Below are positions 40,159 through 52,399 of a DNA stretch of 64,000 nucleotides, piece by piece. The number at the start of each line of letters is the position of its first letter. Position 1 is the stretch's first letter. The position numbers and the translations under genes were made by a program. This stretch comes from Pyropia haitanensis. Lineage: Eukaryota; Rhodophyta; Bangiophyceae; Bangiales; Bangiaceae. The notes beneath the pieces were generated by a model that saw nothing but the letters and a program-made list of their open reading frames with translations, was not told the origin of the DNA and did not search any database. The stretch covers positions 914,251-978,250 of the forward strand of contig SDUX01000009.1 of the NCBI GenBank assembly GCA_008729055.1, written 5' to 3'.

Positions 40159-41230
40159 TCGACAGGCAGTCCAACGCCCCACAGTGCTCTCATGCACTAA
40201 GATCTACATCTGTCAGATCTAGACAGAGTAGCCAGTTACCTTCGCTGCTTTTTTAACACCTATCATCACTGTGGGCGCGTCCAGCTGCGTCACAGTGCCC
40301 ACCACCCCATCTGCAGTCAGATAGTCGCCAATGTGCGGGCTCCAGTGTGCTTTCTTTGCGTTTTTACGCCACCGTAGCCACCAGATACCTTTCCCTCAGT
40401 GTTCAGTGCAAAAAGTAGATCCATAGTGCTCACAACCGCTCGGAGGGGTCGATGGTAGCGCTTCACCCTTCCAGTCTCTCGCTTTTCCTGTGGGCTGCAC
40501 GGGTGGACGACGCCAGATGTGTGCACCAACAGATTCAGCGTGATCATGTTACCCAGAAATGATGAGCCCTTCCCACGGTGGGGCTCACATGGATGCTATA
40601 TGCAGGCCCATACTGAGCAACTGATGACACCAAAACGGAGAGGTGGCGCTTTCCCGCGCTGTCTACACAAGGGGTTGCGTACTGCTGAGGCATAGACCGT
40701 CAGGGATGATTAAAATGTCATAGCGAGCCGTGTTTTCACCGTCACAGGCGCCCCTGAGCTGCGGAACTCAGGAGGGATGGTGCACGCATTGTGTCTGTCT
40801 ATGGGGTCGTTGAGGGTTCTGCTCTAGCAGACGCCTGTAGGCGCGCACTCAAAACTGAATAGAACAAGTAAAAAAGGCTTGTGTATCTACCCGGCCTGCT
40901 GGGTGGCCGGGGAATGGTGAAGCGGGCGACAGGGCGGGGTGGAGGGCGGCGTCGGACGCCGGCGCTTCAGCCGCTTGTGTCCCAGCAGTCGCGCGAGTCG
41001 CTGACCAGGTTACTCGCCAAGTCAAGTATTGTAATCGTCTGTCCAGCAATGATGAATTCGGGATGCACTCCTCAGGTTGCACGGCTGAGATCGTGTGACA
41101 GCCTATCACATGAGACGAATGGCGCATTTTATTCCCTAGATATGCGACGAGATGTGAGCCAAGTCGCTGATATACGTATTGTTCTCAGTTGATTAATCGC
41201 TATTGCACATTTTACTCACAAATACCTCCT
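40159..41230. other. Unassigned; weak minus-strand coding signal
   Basis: No RT continuation of the copia element is found here. A minus-strand frame at 40317-40547 ('VVSTMDLLFALNTEGKVSGG') followed in another frame by 'GDYLTADGVVGTVTQLDAPT' (about 40250-40310) reads like protein, but I do not recognise it. Confidence 0.3.
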
Positions 41231-41239
41231 CGTTCAACC

Positions 41240-43190
41240 TGGGTTGCTGGTCACCAGTTGTCTTGCCGTTCGCTCCCCCTTCCCCCCCACCATCGTCGTC
41301 TTGCCCTGTCGTCCAACCCTTCGCCGCGAGGTGACGGAGGGGGGCGGCAGCCCGTGGCGCCGGCGGCAGCCGGCCGCGGCGCAGACGGGGGGGGGGGACG
41401 GCAGTCCGCAACGGCATGAGGGGGGTGCGGTAACAAACGACGGCCGCAGCCGGCCGCCCCAACCGGCGGCGGCAGCCAGCCGCGGCAGAGGCCACGGAAA
41501 GAGAGGGCAGCCCGCGGCGGCTGTGGCAGTCGGCCGCGGCGGAGGCCGGGGGGGGGAGGGCGGCAGCCCGCAGCGGCAGCGCCGGGCCGCCATCACCAGC
41601 GTCAGAGGCGGCGGCTGACCACGGCGGCGGCGGCCGCCGGCCGCGGCGGCGTCCGGGGGGGAAGCTGCAGAGCGCGGTAGGGGCGCCAGGCCCCCCTGAC
41701 CGACGGGGGCAGTGGCGGTGGAGGGCGGCGGCGGCGGCCGCCGCCTCTGCCACGATGGTAGCGTCGGCAGGGAGGGCCAGCCGTGACGGGCGGCGGCAGC
41801 CGTCGCCGTGGCGGAGGCAGCGGCGGTAGATAACGGTGGCGGCGGCCGTCGCGGCCGCCGCAATGACTACGGCGGCCGCGGCCGCGGTGGCTGCGGAGGC
41901 GGGCGGCGACGGCCGCTGCCGCCACGGGGGCAGCGCCGGGAGGGGGCGGCGGCGGCGGCGGGGGCAGCAGCGACAGTGGGCGGCGGCGGCCGCCGCGACG
42001 GCGGGGGAAGCTGGCCGGGACAGCCGGCAGCCGGCGGGGGCGGCATGCAGCGACGGCGGGGGGAGTGCGGATGCAGGCGGCGGCTGTGGGGGCCATGGGG
42101 ACAGCTGGCGGCGGCAGACGATAGTCGGCGGCGGGCCGGTTGCACCTGGTGCAGCCGAGGGAATAGGCAGCAGTCTGCGTTGGCGCCGGGGGTGGCGGGG
42201 TTGGCCGGGCGCGGCGTGGGCGGCAGCCGGCTGCGAAGAGTGGAGAGTGCGTTGGGGGTGGCGGCGGCCGGGCTGGCGCCGGGCAGGGGGGGGTCGTGCG
42301 GAGTGCCTCCCCATCTGGGTGGGATGCATGGCTACGCGCGAGCGGGGAAAAGCCAGTTTAGGGCGGGGGGTGGGGGGGGGGGGTTAGCCAGGGGGGGGGG
42401 GCGGACCGTAGCGGGGGGAGGAGTATGGCGAGCGGCCACAGCACCGACGAACTTGCCCTGAGCATCATCCTCTCCTGTGCGGCGCGCCTCCCCCCGCCCG
42501 CGCGGCGCCCCATCCCCGGCCGTTGGGCGCCGTGCACCCCCCCGCGGCGCAATGTCTCGCCGCGTCCGCAGGGAGCAACCCTCCCCCCCAGGCGGGATGG
42601 CACGCCAAAGCTGTCCCCCAGCCACCGCGGCCCGACGCAGCTGCCGCACCGTACGTTCGTACCCCCGTGCCATACCAAGACGGGCAGCCGCATGTGTGCA
42701 GCCCGCAACTCAGAGTCACGATGCACACCGTATCCCTGGAGGACAGCTGCATGCCAAGTAGCCCGTCCATGGTGCGCTCGCAAGTATCGCCGCCGCAGAG
42801 CGACAACGTGGCGGGTCCCACGGAACCACGTGGGAGCCTGTGAGGCCACCCCATCCCCGCTCCCCCCCCCCCCCATCCCCACCATGTGAAATTTCACAGG
42901 TTGAGGATAGATGCGGATTCCTGCCTCCTGGCGCGCCGCCTTGGCACGCCGGGTGCGGGGCGTGGCGTGCCGCCTGGGCACGCCGCACGCGGGGCGCGGG
43001 GTGTGCCCACTCGGCACACGTCAAGCAGGGTGCGGGGTGTGCCCACTCGGCACACCTCGCACATAACGGGCACCTCCTCCTGTTGCTGTTCCTGGGAGTT
43101 TCCAGGGACACGCAGGAGGAGTATCTCCAGGGGGGCAGCGAGCCAACTGGGCTCGGGCTCCCCAGGTGTTTGGGGGGGCGGGGGGTGAGT
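41240..43190. repeat. GC-rich low-complexity tract
   Basis: Diverged short repeats built from CGGCGGCAGCCGC-type units (41330-42250), then C- and G-runs, then imperfect tandem copies of GTGCGGGGTGTGCCCACTCGGCACAC (42950-43060). Frames on both strands are open because of composition. One plus-strand stretch ending at 42843 ('QPHVCSPQLRVTMHTVSLED') is less repetitive and might be a real exon. Confidence 0.5.
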
Positions 43191-43329
43191 TGCCACTCCG
43201 CCCCCATATCCGTCGCCTTACCCCAGGTCGGGGTGACACCTCCCCCGGGGCGAAATTTTTCCGCCGGGGCCGTCCGGTCGGGGCGCTTCTCCCCTTTTCT
43301 TTCCCTTTTTCCCCCTTGGTGTCTGGGGT

Positions 43330-43830
43330 GCGGGGTGGCGGTCGGGGCGCTGCTCCGCCCTTCCCGGCCCTTGTGTCGGGCGCGCGCTCCCCTTCCTCCT
43401 CGGTCGGGTGTGGGTCTTTCCTTCCTCCTTCTGCGGCGCCGTGCGGCCGTCGGCGGGTGGTGCTATCTCTTCCTCCCGTGGGTCGGGTGGCCGGCGGTCG
43501 GGGTGGTGTGTCCCTCTTCCTCCGCCCCTGTGTCGGGCGGCCGGCGGTCGGGGTGGTGTCTCCTTCTTCCTCCGCTCGGTCCGGTGGGTGTCGTCCGTTG
43601 TCTGTGGGGGGGGGGTGGTGTTGTTCTCCTCCTCCGCCTTTGGGTCGGGCGCTCGTCGGTGGCCGGCGTGTGTCTCCCTCCCCTTCCTTTCGGTCGGGCG
43701 CTCGTCGGTGGGGGGGTCTGTCGTCCCTGTCCGCCTCTGGGTCGGGCGGCCGGCGGTCGGGGTGCTGCTTTCTTTTCCGCCCCTGGGTCGGGCGGTCGTC
43801 GGTGGGGGTGACGCGAGTCGGTTCCTCCCC
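43330..43830. repeat. Diverged minisatellite, about 50-55-bp unit
   Basis: Repeated GTCGGGCGGCCGGCGGTCGGGGTG followed by a CTTCCTCCGC-type pyrimidine block. Copies differ by substitutions and small indels. A T-rich run (43840-43890) follows. It lies beyond the 3' end of the decayed gypsy element and may belong to its untranslated or LTR region. Confidence 0.6.
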
Positions 43831-44184
43831 TCCCCCCATTATTTTTTTTTCTTTTTTGTTTTCTTTTTCTTTTGTCTTTTTGTGTGCTTGAGTCGGGGGA
43901 GGTGCTACGGGTCGTGGGTGGAGTCGTCCCACTTCACGCGGAGCTCGCCCTCGCCAAGTCGGTGAAGGGGTGGTGACGGGGGGCGTGGGTCGTGTCCCCC
44001 CTCCAGAGCTCTACATCACCAAGTTGGTCAAGGTGTCGGCGAGGGCGTGGGTCGTGTCCCTCCCCTTCATGAACAAGAAGAACTTTGTTTTGTTTGTATC
44101 GACTGTGACACCTCCCCCCTACTTGACTCCGTTGGGGGAGTCATCCCACTCCCCGACTTTGGGGTGGGGGTGACGTACCTGTGG

Positions 44185-45337
44185 CTACGTCGCCTGAGTT
44201 GGGCGACGCCTCATAGGTATTTTTGCCACGTGGCAATACCGACGAACCCTCTCAGTTGGAAGGTCCTCCACATATTCCCATGTGTCGGAGTCCGACCCAT
44301 ACCCAAACCATCTGACACGAAGCATGAGTCGCCCCGCTTCATCGTACCCGTGTCCGACGAATTTGTCGAACACGGCTTCCATTGGCTTATTGGAAGTTGA
44401 CGGCAAGGCTGGGACTTGCCATGCCTTGAGTGCCCGAGCCCAAGCTGGGTCTCCCTCGGGTGGTTCGGGAGCGCGAGTGGCGTGATTCCCATTGATGGTA
44501 CGGATGCCATCGTCACTCTCGATGGTCAATCGACGACCATCCGTCTTCAATATTTGATGTGGTCCCAGAGTCTTGAAGACCAATTTCCCGCCCGGTTTGT
44601 CGTGGGCATTCACGTACACCCATTCTCCAACTCGGACGGGGGTGCATCGACTCCCAACTCGGGTGTCGAAATTCTTTTTGTGTCTCGCCTGCGCCTTGTC
44701 CATGGTCTTCTGGACAAGGGGCATCATCTCTTCCAACTTATGGAGGAGGGCGGCCTCAGCTTGACCCGGAGTTTGGGTCGACGTGTCACCCTCAGTCTGG
44801 GTGAGGCGTTCAATGGCCACTGGCTTGAGTCGCCGTGGACATACAAAGGCAAATGGTGCCTCTCCCGTGCTACTGTGCACTTGGGAGTTGTACGCTGTCA
44901 CAAGTAGTGACGCGTAGCGCGCCCATGTGACTACATGGTCGTGCACATAGTAACGCAACTGGCGCACTAGTGTCTTATTGAAGCGCTCCACCTGCCCATT
45001 AGTCTGGGGGTGGTACGGGGCGGCGTAGTTTGTTTCCACCCCGAGCATCTTCAGGACTCCCTGGTATAGGACGGACGCGAACTGCGGTCCGTTGTCCGAA
45101 AGGACAGAGTCCGTTATACCATAACTGGCTATCCAGACGTCGAGCAACTCGCTTTAGACGTTCAAGGCAGTGGTGTCCTTGAGTGGGGCCACCCGTGTGA
45201 GCTTAGTAAAGCGATCACATATCACCAGAAGGTACTCATACCCTTCTGGTGTCCGAGGCAGTGGACCAAGTAGGTCCACGGCAATCGCTGCGAACGGCTC
45301 TGTCGCAGGGAAGAGACGCATGGTGGACGTCTCTCTG
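44185..45337 (-). pseudogene. Decayed gypsy: integrase core and chromodomain
   Basis: From 45337: 'EPFAAIAVDLLGPLP' (first Asp), 'YLLVICDRFTKLTRVAPLKD', then TAA at 45154-45156, then 'SVLSDNGPQFASVLYQG' (second Asp) and 'YHPQTNGQVERFNKTLVRQL' (Glu). The C-terminus is a chromodomain ('DEAGRLMLRVRWFGYGSDSD', 'TWEYVEDLP'). Stop at 44185. The finger half of the integrase is on the far side of the solo LTR (46206-46310). Confidence 0.85.
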
Positions 45338-46200
45338 TGTAAGGATATGCCCCTTAAATCCCCAAGACTGGAGCCTAGGGGATAAGGACTGGGGCCTCTC
45401 CTTCCCTGTCCTTCTCAGCCAACTCCTTCCAAGACGCATCAACTCCAAGGTAATTTGGGGCATGCCGCGGTGTCCGTCCGATAATCTACTGCTAACGGAC
45501 GGTCAGCACGGGAGCCGCGGATTGGCTAACCGACACTACCCTGACTCATCTGCCGACGGGTACAGTCTCCAACGGATCAACGGACTAACGGACCAAAAGA
45601 CGACCCACATCTCTGACGCGTCAGCAAGCCGGAACAATCTCCCCGTGGACCAATGGGAGCGACAAGACTTGCTGACCCACGGGAGATATTCGACCCGAAG
45701 ACTGGCGTCTGCTTACACGCCTCTGAGGCTTTTCGGGTCGAATGGCGCGTGGGGCCAGCCGCGCGGCGCTACGAGCGCCGCACACCGTCCCCCCCCCGTT
45801 TGGGGCTCTCTGGTGGGGCGCCTTGGGGCGCACACGCCCACCCTTGCTTTGTTCTGAGAGCCCATGCTTTGTTTTGAGAGCTTTGGTGCCGTCCACCGGC
45901 ACGACGGGCAATTGCATGCTTTGGGGCACCCTGGGTGCCCCCCTGGGGGTATATAATGCGTGAGTGTGGGCGCCACCGGGAGAGACCTCGGGGGAAGAAC
46001 GGCAGACAGAGACACAAAGACCTCCTTTACCTTCGACCCCCTCGACCCTCACCGACGTCACGCCCATCCTCTTCCCCACCCCCATCACCGTCATCCCACC
46101 CGTCACCTTCCCCGCGCCCGGCATCCTCATTGGCTTGCACGGGTCGCTGACACCGGCACCAGTACGTTGAGGGCTGCCCGTGTGTGGGTGGTGCCTCACA
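45338..46200 (+). repeat. Solo LTR of the chromovirus family, inside the decayed gypsy integrase
   Basis: 863 bp, starts TGTAAGGATATG, ends CCTCACA, flanked by the duplication CTCTG (45333-45337 and 46201-46205). TATA box at 45950. Opposite orientation to its host element. It shares the subfamily variant of the solo LTR at 18331. Confidence 0.95.
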
Positions 46201-46205
46201 CTCTG

Positions 46206-47846
46206 GCCTCCATGAGTCGGTTCTGTGCGCAAGTCGCGCACGAGGCCACATGCCCATACACATCAGCCACGAGTGATGGCCAACAATATTTTTTCCTCAG
46301 GGTCTGATACTACTTAGTCGACCCTGGGTGGGCACCCAACGGTGAGGAGTGTTTCCGTTGGAGGATGTCCTTCCTCAGACTCTCGGGAACAACAATTTGT
46401 TGTTCTCCTTGGGTATGTCCCCGCCAGCATAAAATGCCGTCTTCACTGAAGAAGAACCGAGTTGGTTCGGGGCTGTCCAACTCCTTCTTGAGTTGCTGAC
46501 AGAGTTTGTCAGACTCTTGTGCCTGGACGAGTTTGTCCTTAGGCAACGGTAGGAGGCGGGCCATCTCCGGCCGCCTCGGGTCGAGTACTGACCCTGACCG
46601 TGTGGTGACTCCCACATGAGCGATTTCCTCTGGGATGGGTACCGAGTCGTACCCATCCGTGGGTATGCGAGACATGGCGTCCGCAACCGCGTGCTTATGA
46701 CCCGACTTATACTCAACGTCGAGGTCAAACTCAGCGAGGCGAAGTCGCCATCGATTGAGTTGATTGTTCGAGCGCGCTGTAGTGATAAGTATCCACTTCA
46801 GTGCTCGGTGGTCACACCGAACGAGGGACCTCCCTCCTTCGATGTAGGGTCGTAGCATGGTGACTGCCCATACTACGCCTAGGCCTTCTATCTCCGTCAC
46901 AGTGTAGGTCTTCTGTGCCGGGGACAGGCCCTTACTGTAATAGCCCACGGGCAAGTACTCGCCCGTGGTCTGTTGCTGGAGCAAGCAACAACCAAGTTGG
47001 TCGTAACTCACGTCCACATCTATAATGTAGTGGCCCCCGAGTCTGGGTATAGCCAACACCGGCGGGTTGCAAAGAAGTTCTTTCAACCTCTCAAACGTTT
47101 CTCGCTCCTCTTGGGTCGGAGGGTCGAGGCGCTTGGGCCGCTTGGGACTTACCAAGCGGTTCAAGGGTGCAGACACTTTAGCAAAGTTCGCCGTGAAGCG
47201 TCTGTACACATTGCACATGCCCAGAAAACTCCTGAGCTGTGTTTGCGTCAAGGGGTAACTCGCCCGACGCAGTGCCACGAGGTTTTTTTCGTTGACTCTG
47301 ATGCTACCTGGTCGAACTACATGACCTAGGTAGGCCACCTCATTACTGAAGAGGTGGCACGTGGCTGGCTTCAGTGTCACTCCTGCCCTACTCAGCAGGG
47401 TGAACACATTGTCCAAGTGGGACAAGTGTTCTTCGGCAGTTCCGGAGAACACAATGATGTCGTCTGGATAGACGAGGGCATATTGCCATTTAACTCTGGC
47501 AAGTATCATGTCAATAGCACGCTGAAAAGTCGCAGGTGCATTGCATAGCCTGAACGGCAGCCTCACGCATTGATGAACTCCACAGTGACACGTGAAGGCC
47601 GTGAGTGGCCGATCCTCCTTACGCATGGTGATCTGCCAGTACCCCGCGTTGCAGTCTAACGTGGAGAAGAACTTTGCTTCACCAAGTGAGTCGAGGCAAT
47701 CGTCCATACGGGGTAAAGGGTAACTGTCCTTTACCGTCCGTTCGTTCAACTTGCGGTAATCAATGCAAAACCGCATGGTGCCGTCGGGTTTGGGCACCAG
47801 GACTATGGCGCTGGCCCACTCGCCTGAGCTTGGCTCAATGACCCAA
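46206..47846 (-). pseudogene. Decayed gypsy: RT, RNase H and integrase finger
   Basis: RT: 'FCIDYRKLNERTVKDSYPLP', 'FSTLDCNAGYWQI', catalytic box 'ALVYPDDIIVFS' (Pro where gypsy RTs have Leu/Val/Ala). RNase H: 'IDVDVSYDQLGCCLLQQ' and 'HKHAVADAMSRIP'. Integrase HHCC region begins at 'HSSPLGAHPGSTK', then a TAG near 46310, and continues 'KYCWPSLVADVYGH' and 'CATCAQNR' up to the solo LTR. A one-base shift at about 47842-47847 separates it from the upstream part. Confidence 0.85.
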
Positions 47847-49017
47847 GGTCCTTCATCCGTTGGACCTGCTTCCGGGTAAGTTCCCGAGAGGCAGGGCCCA
47901 TACGGTAGGGGTTCAAGCGGACTGGCTTGACCCCGGGCTTCAACACGATTCTGTATTCGGTGGCCTTGATGAGTCCAAGGTCACCATTCCACAACTTGTG
48001 GTGCTTTTGGATGAGTTCATCCAAGCGATCATGCAGGCACTTCGGGACATTTTCCCGGTGCACCGTCGGCGAGTCTGCCGACGGCTTCGGTTCCGGAGGA
48101 AAGGGAGTCTTCTCCTCCATCGCCTTTCACTGCTGTTGAGTCACAGCGGTGACATTCCCCTCGTGGGTGGAGATGCTCGCAATCTTCATCCCACGGGGGA
48201 TGCGTCGAGGAGTCTTCGACACGTTGAGGACCTCGACGACCCAAGTCTGGTCAATCCCACAGGTCATGGGTCCAGGTGCAGCTTGCACCTGGTGCTTCTC
48301 ATACGTCTTGTCGAGGGGAAATACAAACCCATTTCCCTGAAACGATGTACGAACTTGTACATACGTCCTCGACCGGGGAGGAATGCACACTCCCTTCAGC
48401 ACATGCACCGACTCAGTGCTGCCATCTGTCTTAGGAGGACTCTCCCGTGGCTCGGGTGTCCTCGGGGAGACAGTGGCCCCTTTACGCAAGATGGGGACAG
48501 TTTCCCCATTGAGCATGCGAATAAACCCTACGGGTCCCCGGACTTCGGGTACGTGGGTGTCCACGTAGTCGGTACCCAAGAGTGCTGGGACCGACATGCG
48601 TGGTACAACCCCAAAGGTCACCTCAGTCTGGTATGACCCAATGCATACACTCAATGCAATTGAACCCACAATGGGGAGGAGTCCCCCATTGACATCAAAC
48701 ATACGCCATGTCGAGCGGTCAACTGGACTCACCTCAACTCCCTCAGGCAACAACTCTTGCCTAATGAGGGATACCGGCGAACCCGTGTCGACTATGACCC
48801 GGGAAGCAAACTCGTACCCATCATACAGCCAAAGTCTGGCTGCGACTTGGTAGTTACTCCCTACCAAGACAGATACGATCCGAATTGGGTTGTATCGCCG
48901 CGAGGGGGCCTTGCCTTGAGGTCTCACCCCTCGAGGGCGTCGTAAGAGCTTCACCCGCCCATGAGTCGGTGTCGGGTGAAGTTCCCCTTGACCTGCCGCC
49001 GAGGTCTGTGGGGTCAA
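47843..49017 (-). pseudogene. Decayed gypsy: protease and linker to RT
   Basis: Protease active site 'RVIVDTGSPVSLIRQE' with an intact DTG, flap-like 'VPALLGTDYVDTHVPE'. A TGA at 48127-48129 interrupts the frame, which then continues to the RT start ('LIKATEYRIVLKPGVKPVRL'). Ends at the frameshift near 47845. Confidence 0.8.
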
Positions 49018-49249
49018 CTCGACTCCAGCGGCTAGGCGTTTCCCTCACCCGAGTCGGATGAGGAAGGGGTACTCTCACTCGAGCTTGAGGTGGGTGCCTC
49101 CCCCCCCTCAAGACTCTTGTCAGTCCCCTCCGGCCCCTGTTGAGTGATGGCACCAACCCGAGTCGGGTTGGAGCGGGAACTCGGGGGAGTTCCCCGGGTC
49201 CCAAGACTCATGCTGCGAGCCAAGATGGCTTGCAGACGCGAGTCCAAGG

Positions 49250-50792
49250 CGGGGCACTAAGACGCCCAGGGATCCGTCTTCGAGCACTGCCAACACCGCC
49301 GGTCGCTCTTCGATGTTGGTGGCGTCGCCTTTCCCTGGGGAATTTCCTGGATGGCCGCGACGACATCCGCTTCCTCTTGAGTCGAGGTAGCAGCCAAAGC
49401 CGGGCGTACGCGAGGGTACTGGGCCGCCTTGGCCGCGCGACGAAGGCGAGTCGCCTCCGCGCTCCTAGTCTCTTTCTATCTCTCCTTCCGTTTGTCAGAC
49501 ACGATCCAACGATACTCTTCGCCCTTGGTTTGGGCGACGCGGGCCACCTCGGCCATCGTCATGCCAGGCGTGTTGCGCTCGCGCACAGTCGCGCGAGCGG
49601 AACGGTGGACACCCTCTACAAAACGCCCTTTGATGACGCCTTGTGGATGAATAAATCCACAAAGGACGTTCAGCTGACGGAGTCTCTCAGCGAACGTCCG
49701 CTCGTCCTCACTTTCACTCTGGGTGGCACGATTAAACTCCTCTACCTGCGCGGCGAGAGACGCCTCGTCCGCGTGGTAGCGCAACACCCAGTTGATCAAC
49801 TCCAAGTAGGAGGAGACCTCATCGGGGTTGCCGCCATGCCGACTTGGCATGACGCTCATCACCTCGGAGCGGAAAGGCTCCTTGGTAAAGTCCTGAAGCA
49901 TGAAGAACGCCTCTGCTTCAGAGACATCATCGTCATCACAGGCTTTTGCGAACTTACGCCAAAACTGGAAGATCTTCAGTGGCAGGGTCCCGTCCCACTC
50001 ATACCGGACCCCAAAGGAGTGGGCCACGTCCTTCTTGCGCCGGCCCAGAGTATGGGCCTGGCGGTTCGTGTAGGTCACCGACTTGTTGACCAACGCGTAC
50101 GTGTCACAGTCGAAGACGTTCGCGTATAGAGGATTGTTAACCACGATTTTCTTGGGAATCTCCCGGACTTTGGGACGATCCCGTGGCTCCTGCCGTCCAT
50201 AACGGACGGCCTCCTCCCCACTCGACGCCTCGCTCGAGTGGGCAGGCGAACGAGAACGGTACTCTCGGCGGGGAGCAACTTGCTCCCCACGCCGCTCATG
50301 CCGGGAGGCCTGCCCAGGCGCAGGAGACTTTTCCTGTAGCGCCCGCCCCACCTCCTCACGCACAACTTGTGCGATGGCTGTCACCACACTGGCATCCAGG
50401 CTCCCGGTGGACCCCGGCGGAGCTCGACTTGAGCTACCGCCCGGTCCTTCCGGAACCAAAGGGGGCGCGGACTCGCCGTTCCGGGGTACGGAGCCTCTGC
50501 CCCCAGCGCCCAAGGCCGGCAGTCCCGTGCTGAAGAGAGTGTCATCGTTCTCCGGTAGGGGCACCTGAGCCGGAGTCTGGCTCGGCACACCCGCCGGAGG
50601 AGGGCGACCTCCGCTCGAGTCGACGGAGGATGGCGCGGGTCAGAACCTGGCCGAACGCCGAAGGGGTCGCCCCTGGCGACCCGACTCATCCACGCTGCCC
50701 GTCCCGGGGGGTACTTCGCCCAAAGGGGGACGCATCCGCTCCCCCTCCCCAGGTACAAACGGCGCGGCGGGAGAGTCTTCCGCGCCCGCCAT
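49250..50792 (-). pseudogene. Decayed gypsy: Gag
   Basis: ATG at 50792 ('MAGAEDSPAAPFVPGEG'), TGA at 50640-50642 after 50 codons, and the same frame continues to TAG at 49476-49478 and on to the knuckle. Core: 'KIFQFWRKFAKACDDDD', 'SYLELINWVLRYHADEASLA', 'ERTFAERLRQLNVLCGF'. The zinc knuckle reads 'CWQCSKTDPWAS' then a stop then 'CP', so its His is Pro and the residue before the last Cys is a stop. Confidence 0.8.
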
Positions 50793-50830
50793 CACTCCGG
50801 GACTCGAGTTGAGTCACCAAAATGACGTTA

Positions 50831-51098
50831 CGGTGCCCAGAGTCGGGGATCGTCGGCGTGGGAGCACGGAACACAACCACCCCTCCCGTTACGCGACGAA
50901 AGCGGTGAGGGGTCGTTACTCCGTGTCCTTGTCCGAACTCCGGACGCTCACCTTGTCGCCCCGCGAGCCTCAAAGTACGAGGGGGAGTCGATGAGACGGC
51001 CCGAAGTCACGGTGCCGTAGGGGGAGAGAAACCAACTCAGTTTCCTCACCAAAGGAGGGGACTCCGAGTCGATGTCCTCTCCCCCGCTGATCCAGCAA
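50831..51098. other. Leader or LTR-derived sequence of the decayed gypsy
   Basis: No gene. Minus strand just upstream of the gag ATG reads 'TTTTGGTGACTCAACTCGAG', which would suit a primer-binding site. No match to the presumed 3' LTR start could be found, so the 5' LTR is unassigned. Confidence 0.35.
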
Positions 51099-51583
51099 CT
51101 GTAGCAGTACGGCTACGCCGACCCACAACTTGTGAGGGCGGAACACGCACGCTCGGGTCCCAACTTGGAACACCGGAAGCAACCCGTGTAACACCAACAC
51201 GCGACTTGCGTGTGACGAGTGGCCGACTCGCCAAGGCACGAACAAGATGTGTCGGAGCCAGACGGAGTTTACTTGGCAGCCAAGGGTAGCCCTCCCCGCC
51301 TTGCTGTCCCGCGCATATAAACCCTCATGTGCACGCATGCGCGCGCACACCCCTCGCAAAACACGCAAAAAATGAACACTCAGACCACCCAATAAAAAGG
51401 CTCCACAATGAAAGCAAGCAAGCGTAGGAATCCGTCTGGCTCCCGCGCAAAAATCCCCAAGATACGACCCACTGCAATACTCTGCAAATGGGGTGCTGAA
51501 AGTCCCAGTCGTAATTTCGAGCTGAAATCGGAATATTTCACTCATGGGCCGGGTGAAATCCAATCTTAATTCTGAGCCACTTG
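51099..51583. repeat. 485-bp dispersed repeat, copy 2 (probable LTR)
   Basis: About 98.5% identical to 27511-27995, offset 23,588, no indels. It lies at the 5' side of the decayed gypsy but is not clearly its LTR: TATAAA (about 51315) and AATAAA (about 51392) are on the plus strand while the gypsy genes are on the minus strand. It directly abuts the VPS13-like fragment. Confidence 0.75.
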
Positions 51584-52360
51584 CTCCGAATATTCAAACC
51601 CAGATTCGGGGTTTGTCACAGGGGGGGGGGGGGTGCGGACGCCGCCGCCGCCCGCGCGCGCCGCCCGCCGCCGGCTGCGGCTGCGGCTGTGGCGGCGGCC
51701 GCCGGCGCCGCCACTTCCGCCGCCGCCGCTGGCAAGGCCGCCGCCCAGGCCGCCACCCAGGCCGCCACCCAGGCCGCCGCCGCCGCCGCCGAGCGCGGCG
51801 CCCGCCGCCGCGGCGGCGGGCGCCACCACGGCCAGCGACAGGTCCGTCAGCGACACGCGGAAGCGTGTGTAGCGGATGAGTGCGCCGTCCGAGCCGCCAC
51901 CGCCTCGGCCGCCACCACCACCATCCCCGCCGCCGCCGCCGAAGCCCCCCCCCCCCCCCCCCCCCCTCAACCCTCGCCATCAGCGGCGGGCATCACCGGG
52001 TGGGGATCGCTAACCCCCTCCCCCCCCCCCCCCCCCCTTGCCGCCTCCGCGGCCCAGCGGCGCACGCTCCCCCCCCACGCCCACCGACTCGACGGCAATG
52101 GTGCCGAGGTGCGCCACCACCTTCGGCCCGCCGCGGCGGGCGCCCGTCAGCCGCACCCGCGGGGCGGCAACTAGGATGGACAGGCGGGGGGGGACGCCCG
52201 CGGCGACCCCGTCGGTCAGCGTGCGGCGGCGGAGGAGTTCGAGGCCGGCAGTGCGCGACGCGGCCGCCGCGGCGGCCGCGTGAGCGGCGGCGGCGGCGGC
52301 GGCGGCGGTTGCGGCCGTGCCGGCGTCGCCGCCGCGGGCCGCGCGGGGGGACAGGGGCGA

Positions 52361-52399
<39 letters not shown>

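Larger units (their letters stand above)
44105..50830 (-). mobile_element. Second gypsy chromovirus, heavily decayed
   Basis: Minus-strand order: gag (from 50792), knuckle, protease, RT, RNase H, integrase, chromodomain (to 44185), then a polypurine-like GGGGGGAGG directly before TGTCACAG at about 44111, the likely start of a 3' LTR. A solo LTR of the other chromovirus family is inserted at 45338-46200. At least six in-frame stops and one frameshift. Its own 5' LTR could not be paired with a 3' LTR. Confidence 0.85.

Noticed and set aside
41193..42329. 378-codon Ala/Pro/Arg frame in the GC-rich tract
   Set aside because: Equally open frames occur on both strands; built from short CGG-type repeats; no domain.
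43021..43932. 303-codon charged minus-strand frame over the GC minisatellite
   Set aside because: Repeat-derived Arg/Asp/Pro sequence without domain evidence.
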